This document shows, piece after piece, positions 34,346-43,667 of a DNA stretch of 64,000 nucleotides (its first letter is position 1; every line of letters starts with the position of its first letter). A program made the translations under genes and the position numbers. The stretch comes from Bubalus kerabau (Eukaryota; Chordata; Mammalia; Artiodactyla; Bovidae), in contig NC_073643.1 in assembly GCF_029407905.1 (NCBI RefSeq), positions 28,424,001 through 28,488,000 of the forward strand. Reading direction: 5' to 3'. Under the pieces are notes generated by a model. It ran no database searches and was not told the DNA's origin. It was given only the letters and a program-made list of their open reading frames with translations.

Positions 34346-34651
34346 AGTGCAGGATGAAGAGATACAACCCCTGGGGGAACTAGGCATAGCCCTAACAAGT
34401 CTTTGAAACAGTCATAAATTAAAACTATAGAGAACAGTTTCAGAGTGCATATGTCAATGTTCTAGAAAAATTTCTGAGGGTCTGTTGTATGACTTGGAGG
34501 AGAATCATCAGAGATGCTAGGAGGATCAAAGAAAGTGAAGAAAATGACACTTAACAGATTAGTTACAACATCTAAAAAAATTATTGGTCATAAGTGGTAT
34601 GTCTTAGAAAAGATATCCTGGCTCAGAAAACACCTTAATAAGTAGCATCAT
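34346..34651. other. No recognisable gene
   Basis: Unique-looking DNA; nothing supported. Confidence 0.45.
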
Positions 34652-34667
34652 AGAAAGTTTATGAACA

Positions 34668-34759
34668 CATGTATACCTGTGGCGGATTCATTTTGATATT
34701 TGGCAAAACTAATACAATTATGTAAAGTTTAAAAATAAAATTAAATTAAAAAAAAAAAA
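34668..34759 (+). mobile_element. Minimal ruminant L1 3' insertion
   Basis: About 92 bases: the last bases of a bovine-type L1 (atgtatacctgtggcggattc to aaaactaatacaatta) and an A-rich tail. Bounded by a 16-bp TSD with one mismatch, agaaagtttatgaaca/agaaattttatgaaca, at 34652-34667 and 34760-34775. Hallmark of severe 5' truncation during target-primed reverse transcription. Confidence 0.88.
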
Positions 34760-34954
34760 AGAAATTTTATGAACAATTATTACTCATTTGCCACTGAAAT
34801 TTTAGAGAATTTTGGTTGTTTTATTGTTTTAAAATGCATGTAACATAAAATATATCCTTGTACCTATTTTAACATGTGCAATTAAGTTTCACTAAGTACA
34901 TTCCCAGAGCTGTGCAGTCATCATGCAAGGGTGCTCAGTGGAATTGTGGGCTCA

Positions 34955-35073
34955 TATAATCTCAGTGAACTCCGGGAGTTTGTGTTGGACAGGGAGGCCT
35001 GGCGTGCTGCGATTCATGGGGTCGCAAAGAGTCGGACACGACTGAGCGACTGATCTGATCTGATCTGATCTGA
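34955..35073 (+). mobile_element. BovB 3' stub with (TGATC)n tail
   Basis: About 120 bases from tctcagtgaactccgggag to the tail ctgatctgatctgatctgat; very similar in sequence to the young BovB ends and probably recent. Inserted in the old L1 3'UTR. Confidence 0.9.
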
Positions 35074-35418
35074 TGGTAGATGTTTGTTTTGTTTTGTTTT
35101 TTACTTTTTAAGGAACCTCCATAGTCTTTTCCATAGTAGCTACACCAATTTACATTCCTACCAACAGTGTATGAGGATTCCCTTTTCTTCACATCCTCAC
35201 CAACATTCTCACAAACATTTCCTTGTGTTGTTGACAATAACCATGTTGAGAGTTGTGAGGTAATACTTCATTATGGTTTTGATTAGCATTTCTCTAATAA
35301 TAATCAATGTTGAGCCTCTTTTTATGTTCTTTTTAGCTACCTGTATGTCTTCTTTGAGAAAACGTCTATTCCAGTCTTCAGCCAGTTTTTTCTTTTACTG
35401 GATTTGTTGTTGTTGTTT

Positions 35419-35446
35419 GGGGGTGGGGGTGGGGGTGGGGGTGGGG
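35419..35446 (+). repeat. (GGGGGT)4 G-quadruplex-type tract
   Basis: Five runs of four or five G separated by single T in 28 bases, matching the four-run G3+ rule for intramolecular quadruplexes. It sits in the old L1 next to a (TTG)n run. Confidence 0.9.
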
Positions 35447-36309
35447 CGAGGTTGAGCTATATGAACTGTTTGTATATTTTGACTATAAACCCCTTATCAG
35501 TCACATTATTTGCAAATATTTTTCCCATTCTGTAAGTTGTCTTTGTTTTGTTGATGATTTCCTTTGCTGTACAAAATCTTTCACATTTAATTAGGTTCCT
35601 TTTTTTTTGGTTTAATTTTGGCTTTTATATATTTTGCATTGGAGACTGATCCAAGAAAGCATTGCTACAATTTATATCAAAGAGTGTTTCACCTATGTTG
35701 TCTTCTAGGCGTTTTATGGTTTCATGTCTTACATTTAGGTCATCAAACCAAACCGCTACCCTATATACTTTGATCAGAACATTTAGTCCACTGACATTTA
35801 AAATTAATGATAGATGTGTACTTATTGCCATTTTATTCCTGTTTTCCAATTGTTTTTGTAGTTTTTCTTTGTTAAATTCTTTTTGTTTTTCCATTTGTAG
35901 TTTGATGGTTTTCTTTTGAAGTATGCTTGAGTTCTTTTCTTCATTATACACTTGCCTTTCCTGTTGGGATTTTTCCCTTTCCTATGAGTTCTTGCCTCAT
36001 TTTCATTTAGATAGGACCCTCAACATTGCTTTTAGGATAGGTTTAGGATTGCTTCTTGTACCTGGATATCTATTTACAACTTTGATTTGGGAAATTTTTA
36101 GTCATAATTTCTTCATAAATATTTTTGATCCCTTTCTCTGTCTCTTCTCCCTCTGTAATCCTTATTACTCATATGTTTGCACAGTTTATATTATCCTATA
36201 GATCTTATATGTTGCTTTAGGTTTGTTTCTTTTTGTCTATTCTGATTGTGTGATTTCCATTATTCTACCCTTCAGATCAGTCATATGTTCTGTGTTGTTT
36301 AGTTAGCTT

Positions 36310-36497
36310 GCTTACTTAGTTGCTCAGTTGAATCTGACTCGTTGAAACTCCAGGGACTGTAGCCCACCAGGCTCCTCTGTGCACGGGATTTTTCAGGCAA
36401 GAATACTGGAGTGGGTTGCCGTTTCCTTTCTCCAGGGGATCTTTCTGACCCAAAGATTGAACCCATGTCTCTGTGTCTCCTGCATTGCAGACAGATT
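36310..36497 (-). mobile_element. Bov-tA SINE, head missing
   Basis: Reverse-oriented SINE from ttagttgctcagttgaatc to tgcattgcagacagattct. The last part of the tRNA-like head (the gagccaccagggaag block) is absent. Confidence 0.88.
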
Positions 36498-38013
36498 CTC
36501 ATTGCTTTTAGATTGCCTTTTATGTTAGAAATTGAATTATCTATTTTTTGATTAGACCATCTTCATAGTTTATAGTTCCTTGTTAAAATGATCTGTGTTT
36601 ATATCAATGCTCTTGCCTAATTCAGTTAGCATTCTTATTATCATTTTCTAAAAATTAAATATCTGGTGGACTAACTAATTATCTCTGTTTCATTATTTCT
36701 TTTTTTCCAGATTAACTCTTGCTTTTTCAATTGGGAGTAGTTCCTCTGCATTTTTATAAACTTCCTCTGTCTCTATCAATTTAGGTAAAACAGTTACTAT
36801 TTTGGTTTTGAAGAGGTTTTTTATGTTTTATTGGGACCATCCCAAGGTAGACTGCATGTGCCAGTATCTTTGGTTCAAGGGCTGGATTTGATGTGGATGC
36901 AGCCATGTCTTTCCACTATCATCTTGAGAGGGAGTATGGTTTGTGTTGAAGTAGATAAAGCCTGCTCATGGTGTGAGGCAGGACTTCCTCTCTACTCCAT
37001 GTCTCTCTCCACCCTGTCAAAGGAAGATCTGATCCCCATTTGCTAGAGCAGAAGCCCTGAGGAGCAGACTTGCACAGGTTCTGTCCCATTTAAGTGTGTG
37101 TTCTTCTTTCTCTTCACACTGGGGCCTTTGCAGGGGAATGCTAAAGGAAGTGAGGCTCACCTGCTTACAGAATAGTGTCTGTGTAGGCATCTGGGCGCCA
37201 CTTAGGTGCAGAGCAATGTTGTGTCCTTTCCCTGTTGTTTGTCATCCCAGATTTAGTGCACGGGCGGGGGTAGAGTGTTTGCCGGGCTTGAGTGAGGATT
37301 GTGGCTTGTTGGTCACACGGGCTTAAGTAACTGTGCTGCCACTTGGGGTTTGAGCTGCCTCTGTGGTGCCGTTTGAGTATGTGCCAGTAATGGCTGCTGC
37401 TTTCCCACCAAGACCATACCTCAGGTCCCCTTTCAGCCTCTGTGTTGCTAGATCAAGTCTTTTCCCAGGATCTGGACATCCCTAGATCCCACACTGAGCC
37501 CTGATGTGCAGTGAGTGAGACCAGGGTGTTCACCCAGTTCAGACTGGAGAGTGTGGAGAGGCAGCAGCCCACTTGTGCAGAGTACTCTCCACTCTGTCTC
37601 TTGGCAGGTTAGTGCCTAAACACTCTTGGCAAATGGAGGCTAGACTTCTCCAGTCCTTTCATCTGTTCCAGTAGTTCTCCCAGTACCCTGTATCCTAGTA
37701 TCTCCTCTGTGTAGAACCCTAGATTTGGGATACCCAGTCTGTGGCTTGACCTACTCACTCCCCAAAGTGAGTAGGTCTACTCGTACCTTCTTCCTTGTTC
37801 CTCTTAGATCCCTCCCAGGGGCACAGTCTGGAAACAGTGCTTTTTTCCCCCATTCTACAAGTTATGTGGGAATCTTTCTTGCAGACTTGGTTGTATAGGA
37901 CTTCTTCCAGTTCCCAGTTAGCTGTCCATGAGAATTGTTCCACATGAATAATTGATGTATTCGTGGTGGGAGGTGAGATCACATCCCCTTATTCCACCAT
38001 CTCGATCCCCCTT

Positions 38014-39445
38014 TTGTGAAATCCTTTACTCTTGACCTTAACAAATTTAATGAAACTCTAACCTAGGATACAATTCACCCCACTCCACTGCCAATCACAT
38101 TTTATCTTGTTGGAGCCCTGCATATACTCCATTTACTCAGTATTAGAGTGAAGGGAGGGTAGAATGAACTGTCATCCTCAGAGGTTGGGACCACATAGGT
38201 CTTTCATAATTCTATTACGAACTGAGGTATCAGTGTGAAAAGAACTGAGTTTAAGAAAATCATAATAGATAGAAGCAAGAAAAGAGGACTGGCAGATGCC
38301 ACCTCCACCCAGTGCAGGTACAGCGACTCCGGGAATTCTGCCTTATGGTGGGAGAATATTCATTCTCCATTCTCTCTGCTCAATTTTCTTTCCTTCCTTC
38401 CACAACCATGTATCTCTATCACTTACCATTTCAGAATTTTCTGAGTATTGTCTTATGTAGTGAAATAGCATATTATAAAAACCAAGGCATCTCTGGCATA
38501 ACTGGGCATTCTCAGATAACCTCCTTTTTCCATATGGCTACTTTCAGGATGTTCTACTATCAAGCAACTACAAGATTAAATACCTACCATCCTATGCCCA
38601 CCTCTGAAGCACTAAAGCATAATCTAGATTTTGTGGAAGGTGTTATTAGAAGACTAGGAGGAAGGTAACCTGAACTCACAGTAGCAAAATTCATTGTCTT
38701 TCTTAATCAACTTGCCTCCCAATATTCCTCCTCCAATCACATCCTCACTTCTCATCTTTTCTCCCTTGCAATCACTCTTTACCATGACACCCTACACAGC
38801 TCCACTCAACAGAGTTCCTTTGCATTATTCAAATATATTCCCTAATAGAACAAACCCAGACCACCTTATTGTTCCCCAATATTTCTGTGCCCCCCCAGAG
38901 GCCTTCATTCAGCTCAACATTGAATTTTAATGATTAGATCCAATATCATAATTTGCTTTAAAATAGCAAGAGGGAATCCATTCTTTTAAGACTACTTCTG
39001 ATTTATGATGTTATTAAAAAAAAAGTGGTGATGCTTTCTGCATCTGTAAACTAAGAATGTAAATTCTGGTACTTTTCAGTGGCTCCACAGATTTCACTAG
39101 CTAAGCATTTTGTGTCCCCAAGGCTGGCGTTTCCCCTGGAGGTAAATAGAATATACAAAATGACAGTTGATGATCCAGATTAAAACTCTAGATGGTTTTA
39201 ACCCTTTGTGGTACATTTTGCAAAAATCACATGCCTTCTATTTCCTAGATTTATATGAAAACATATTTCACAACACTGAGAGTTCTGGCTTCTTTTTAAA
39301 AACCAAAAAGGCACTGGTACATATTCCATACACCAACACTCACCAGGGTTTGAGAAGGCGCTGCCATATTTCTCGTGTGTATCTGATCTCTCAACCTTAC
39401 TCCTCTTTACTGTTTTCCACCTGGTCCCTTTGATAGCTTACTGTG
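38014..39445. other. No recognisable gene
   Basis: Unique-looking DNA. Plus-strand frames of 69-118 codons (38235-38668) have no recognisable domain, and I see no convincing splice-bounded exon. If a host exon exists in the window, this is among the places to test. Confidence 0.4.
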
Positions 39446-39449
39446 AACA

Positions 39450-40592
39450 GTGTCGGATTCATGATCTCCAAAGAAGAAGATATATCTTCAGGACCAGGGA
39501 CCAGGCTTGGTCACTCAAGAGCGTTTTATAGCACAGTTTTATGAAAAAGTATGACAGGGACAGAGAAAGCTTCTGACATAGACATCAGAAGGGAGACGGA
39601 GAGTGCCTCCCTCACTAGTGTTAGCAAGGGAGTTATATACTTAAATGTTATTAAAATAAATCAAAGAAGGTCTCAAGGTTTTAAAGATCTTACTAGACCC
39701 ACTCTCGTAATTTACATTTTAAGATAACAGGATTAGCCAGCAGGTTTTCAGGAAGGAGAAACTGTCCTCAGGCAGGATATATTGTTGTTATATAATCCTT
39801 AGTACAGAGTTTAAACTGAGTTGTTTGTTGTGTAACCATCAGATCAGATCAGATCAGTGGCTCAGCCCTGTCCGACTCTTTGCGACCCTGTGAATTGCAG
39901 CACGCCAGGCCTCCCTGTCCATCACCAACTCCCAGAGTTCACTCAGACTCATGTCCATCGAGTCAGTGATGCCATCCAGCCATCTCATCCTCTGTCGTCC
40001 CCTTCTCCTCTTGCCCCCAATCCCTCCCAGCATCAGAGTCTTTTCCAATGAGTCAACTCTTTCTTCGCATGAGGTGGCCAAAGTACTGGAGTTTCAGCTT
40101 TAGCATCATTCCTTCCAAAGAAATGCCAGGGCTGATCTTCTTCAGAATGGACTGGTTGGATCTCCTTGCAGTCCAAGGGACTCTTAAGAATCTCCAACAC
40201 CACAGTTAAAAAGCATCAATTCTTCAGTGCTCAGCCTTCTTCACAGTCCAACTCTCACATCCATACATGACCACAGGAAAAACCATAGCCTTGACTAGAC
40301 GGACTTTTGTTGGCAAAGTAATGTCTCTGCTTATGAATATGCTATCTAGGTTGGTCATAACTTTCCTTCCAAAGAGTAAGCATCTTTTAATTTCATGCCA
40401 TCAGTTTAGGGCTAAAAGAAAAAAATGTTTTATGTGACTAAGACTAAGGAATGTAAAGGAAAAAAAGACATTTATCCTTTGCTTCTTCTTGAGAATTCCA
40501 GACCCCTATCTCGTCCTTGAGAGCCCCAGACCCCTTTCTCCTCCTCAGGAACCCCGGACTTCTTATCAACCTGCCTAGGAATTGACTGTCTC
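39450..40592 (-). mobile_element. Probable solitary LTR (ruminant ERV), BovB inside
   Basis: The sequence at 39450-39842 and 40398-40592 rejoins across a BovB and reads, in reverse, like a ruminant endogenous retrovirus LTR. Features are a GC-rich start with repeated 'gaggagaaagggg/ctctcaaggacgaga' motifs, a mid region, and a tail with 'gctataaaacgctcttgag'. Candidate TG...CA ends are tgtcggattcatg (39450) and ctgtctca (40592), read on the plus strand. I cannot confirm flanking direct repeats. No gag, pol or env sequence lies beside it, hence 'solitary'. Family (BTLTR1-like) is from recognition only. Confidence 0.6.
39843..40397 (-). mobile_element. BovB 3' part with (TGATC)n tail (copy 8)
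   Basis: Reverse-oriented; tail (atcagatcagatcagtggctc) at the left, truncation after tttaatttcatg at the right. 7-bp TSD ccatcag at 39836-39842 and 40398-40404. 'tttggaaggaatgatg' subfamily variant. The frame at 39854-40081 encodes the C-terminal RRRRGRQRMRW block. Confidence 0.92.
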
Positions 40593-40689
40593 ACCTTTCA
40601 CTTGCTTTCATTGTTGGACTTGCTCCTACAGCCATTTACATTTACAACCCTGGCTTAGAAATAGAGGTTAATATCAGATTAGCAAAAAC

Positions 40690-40867
40690 ATTAGCAGGGA
40701 TCTCTGCTCAATGTTATGTGACAGCCTGGATGGGAGAGGAGTTTGGGGGAGAATGGATACATGTATATGTATGGTTGAGTCACTCTGCTGCATGCCTGAA
40801 ACTATTAATAGCACAACTTTGTTAATCAGCTATATTCCAATATAAAATAAAAAGTTAAAAAAAATTA
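40690..40867 (+). mobile_element. Artiodactyl L1 3' end
   Basis: Forward L1 3' terminus: tgctcaatgttatgtgac, gggagaggagtttggggg, atggatacatgtatatgta, attccaatataaaataaa and a poly(A) run. A different and older 3' end type than the one at 34668. Confidence 0.82.
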
Positions 40868-40889
40868 GAGAACCACTTACCATTAGATT

Positions 40890-41336
40890 GCTGACAAAGA
40901 TTCGTCTAGTCGGAGCTATGGTTTTTCCGGTCGTCAGGTATGGATGTGAGAGTTGATCTATAAAGAAAGCTGAGTGCTGAAGAATTGATGCCTTTGAACT
41001 GTGGTGTTGGAGAAAACTCTTAAGAGTCTCTTGGACTGCAAGGAGATCCAACCAGTCCATCCTAAAGGAAATCAGTCCTGAATATTAATTGGAAGGACTG
41101 ATGTTGAAGCTGAAACCAATACTTTGGCCACCTGATACAAAGAACTGAATCACTGGGAAAGATTGAAGGCAGGAGGAGAAGGGGACGACAGAGGGTGAGA
41201 TGGTTGGAAAGCATCACCAACTCAATGGACATGAGTTTGAGCAAGCTTCAGGAGTTGGTGATGGACAGGGAAGCCTGGCATGCTGCAGTCCATGGGGTCA
41301 CAAATAGTTAGACATGACTGAGTGACTGGACGAAAC
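40890..41336 (+). mobile_element. 5'-truncated BovB LINE (copy 9)
   Basis: Starts gctgacaaagattcgtctag, ends gagtgactggacgaaac. Perfect 12-bp TSD taccattagatt at 40878-40889 and 41337-41348. Diverged: several stops and a loss of bases near 41140. 'attggaaggactgatg' subfamily. Confidence 0.92.
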
Positions 41337-41407
41337 TACCATTAGATTATGAAAACTCCATAAAGGGGTATTTATGAAGGAATGCCATGTATTAAGTTGT
41401 CTTGTCT

Positions 41408-41571
41408 TATGTTAGTCACTCAGTCCTGTTTTACTCTTTGCTATCCCATAGACTGTAGCCTGCCAAGCTCTTCTGTCCATAAAATTCCCCAGGCAAGAAT
41501 ACTGGGTTGTCATTCCCTTCTCCAGGGGATCTTCCCAACCTAGACATCAAACCCAGTCTCCTGCATTGCAA
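41408..41571 (-). mobile_element. Bov-tA SINE cut by the mariner end
   Basis: Reverse-oriented body and part of the head (gttagtcactcagtcctg to ctcctgcattgcaa). It stops exactly at the left end of the mariner, and the missing head does not reappear after the mariner's right end. Confidence 0.85.
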
Positions 41572-41639
41572 TAGGGTGGTACAAAAATAATTTCAGTTTC
41601 AGACCCTGAATTTTAAATCGTTATAACTAGACTCAAGCA

Positions 41640-42935
41640 CATCTTTACTAATTAAAACAGGAGCCATTACAATCAACACATTTTGTCAACAAGAAATAAG
41701 CTTGTTTATTCCTATAACATAAAAATCCATTCCTCCAGATTCTACTGTCTCTTGGAAAGCATTTTCTGCTTCCTGCTGGAGGTGGAAGCGTTTTCCCAAT
41801 GCTTGAAGAAGTGGGAGTCAGTTGGCGAGAGGTCAGGTGAATATGGTGGATGAGGTAAAACTTCATAGCCCAAATTTGTTCAACTTTTGAAGCATTGGTT
41901 GTGAGACATATGGTTGGGCATTGTCACGAAAGAGTTGGGCCCATTCTGTTGACCAGTGCTGGCTGCAGATGTTGCAGTTTTCAGGGCGTCTCATTGATTT
42001 GCTGAGTATACTTCTCAGGTGTAATGGTTTTGCTGGGATTCAGAAAGCTGTAGTGATCAGACTGGCAGCAGGCCACCAAACAGTGACCATGACCTTTTTT
42101 AGGTGCAAGTTTGGCTTTGGGAAGTGTTTTGGAGTTTCTTCTCAGTCCAAGCACTGAGCTGGTAGTCACCAGTTGTCACATAAAATCCACTTCTTATTGC
42201 ACATCACAATCCGATCAAGAAATGGTTCGTTGTTGTTGCATAGAATAAGAGATGACCCTTCAAAATGAAGGACTTCCCTGGTGGCTCAGACAGTAAAGTG
42301 TCTGCCTACAATGTGGGAGACCCAGGTTCGATGCCTGGGTTGGGAAGATCCTCTGGAGAAGGAAATGGCAACCCACTCCAGTACTGTTGCCTGGAAAATC
42401 CCATGGACAGAGGAGCCTGGTAGGCTACAGTCCATGGGGTTGCAAAGAGTCAGACATGACTGAGCAACTAAACTTTCACTTTTACTTCAAAATGATGATT
42501 TCTTCAATTTTTGGTCAGCTCGTGAGGCACCCACTTATCAAGATTTTTACCTTTCCAGTTTGCTTCAAATGCCAAATTACCATAGAATGGTAAACCTTGA
42601 GTTCTTTGCCAACTTCTTGGGTAGTTGTAAGAGGTTCAGATTTGATGATTGCTCTCAACTGCTAGGTGTCAAATTCCAGTGGCCGCCACTATACTCCTCA
42701 CCTTCAAGGATCTTGTCTCCTTTGCAAAACTTCTTGAATCACCATTGCACTGTACAGTTATATTCATTTCTGGGCCAAATGCATTGTTGATGTTGTGAAT
42801 TGTCTCCGCAGCTTTACAACCTATTTTGAACTTAAGAAAATCACTCAGATTTGCATTTTGTTTAACATCATTTCCAGAGTCTAAAATACATATAAAATAA
42901 GCAAGTAATAAGTCATTAGCAAAAAACATAAAGCT
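41640..42935 (-). pseudogene. mariner transposase, inactivated
   Basis: Remnants in three frames. The N-terminal HTH region is read at 42669-42929 (FKIGCKAAETIHNINNAFGP). The first catalytic block appears as FLDRIVMCNKKW, where mariner has an Asp (CDEKW or GDEKW), so the first acid is changed to Asn. The next block reads VMVTVWWPAAS, without the usual WWD acid. The third block RDNAQPYVSQPMLQKL (about 41890-41935) keeps its Asp. Multiple stops and frameshifts and a SINE insertion make it non-functional. Mariner transposases normally have about 340-350 residues with a D,D34D triad and cut at TA. Confidence 0.85.
42269..42484 (+). mobile_element. Bov-tA SINE inside the mariner
   Basis: Full forward SINE (gacttccctggtggctcag to gactgagcaactaaac). 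Perfect 11-bp TSD cttcaaaatga at 42258-42268 and 42485-42495, interrupting the transposase frame. It therefore postdates the mariner. Confidence 0.95.
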
Positions 42936-43041
42936 TGCACATTAAAATGATGTGTAACATAATCACATTTATTTAAGAATGTATTCCAATATCAAATGGC
43001 AAATTTCAGCAATGTAAACTGCAATTACTTTTGCACCAAAA

Positions 43042-43372
43042 TAATATTTACACAGAAATAGACCCATGTTCCCATGAAAATTTAAGGCAAATGATACATG
43101 GTATATAAAAATATGTTAATATATTTTAAAGCAATGGTACATTGCTACCTTAAATTGAATGTTATTTTACTTTAAATAAAAACATCATATGAAATAATAA
43201 ATGACTCACAAATTTAAAATTTGTTTGGGTAAAACATTAATGAACTCCATAAAATGTAAAGTAATACACAGGACTCTGAATATTTTAAAAGTTTTATTTA
43301 ACCAAAGGTACACTTATTTTTCCTCAAGTTCAAAATATTTCTACTAATTAACATTTTTAATCAAAAAGGATT
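43042..43372. other. No recognisable gene
   Basis: AT-rich, unique-looking. Confidence 0.45.
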
Positions 43373-43384
43373 ATTTAGAGGGTT

Positions 43385-43655
43385 GCTGCTGCTGCTGTCG
43401 CTTCAGTCGTGTCCGACTCTGTGCGACCCTAAAGACGGCAGCCCACCAGGCTCCCCAGTCCCTGGGATTCTTCAGGCAAGAACACTGGAGTGGGTTGCCA
43501 TTTCCTTCTCCAGTGCATGAAAGTGAAAAGTGAAAGTGAAGTTGCTCAGTTGTGTCCGACTCTTAGTGACCCCATGGACTGCAGCCTACCAGGCTCCTCC
43601 GTCCATGGGATTTTCCAGGCAAGAGTACTGGAGTGGGTTGCCATTGCCTTCTCCG
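43385..43655 (-). mobile_element. BOV-A2 dimeric SINE
   Basis: Reverse-oriented dimer beginning (GCT)n-gtcgcttcagtcgtgtccg. Perfect 12-bp TSD atttagagggtt at 43373-43384 and 43656-43667. Confidence 0.95.
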
Positions 43656-43667
43656 ATTTAGAGGGTT

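Larger units (their letters stand above)
34820..38013 (-). mobile_element. Old L1 with 5' terminus, internally deleted
   Basis: Reverse-oriented old L1. 3'UTR/ORF2 end at 34820-35700 (tttacattcctaccaacag, atttgcaaatatttttccc), middle pieces at 35700-36300, and a GC-richer 5'UTR at 36540-38013. The 5' terminus reads, in reverse, gggatcgagatggtggaat then gatctcacctcccaccacg, typical of L1 5'UTRs. At about 3.2 kb most of ORF1-ORF2 is missing. Hosts a BovB tail, a G-rich array and a Bov-tA. Reading frames of 70-76 codons at 36831-37326 lie in its 5'UTR and are not genes. Confidence 0.78.
41574..43041 (-). mobile_element. mariner (Tc1/mariner) DNA transposon, near full length
   Basis: Imperfect terminal inverted repeats: gggtggtacaaaaataattt at the left and, in reverse, ttttggtgcaaaagtaattg at the right, each bordered by TA (41572-41573, 43042-43043). 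Subtracting the nested SINE and its duplication leaves about 1.24 kb, close to the usual 1.3 kb mariner length. Resembles the mariner known from ruminants. Confidence 0.88.

Noticed and set aside
36831..37326. GC-richer block with two frames of 71-76 codons, possibly a host exon
   Set aside because: It lies in the 5'UTR of an old reverse-oriented L1 whose end is at 38013; no splice-bounded exon or domain is seen.
38235..38668. Plus-strand frames of 69 and 118 codons in non-repeat DNA
   Set aside because: No recognisable domain, no initiation context or splice pattern to support them. Not called.
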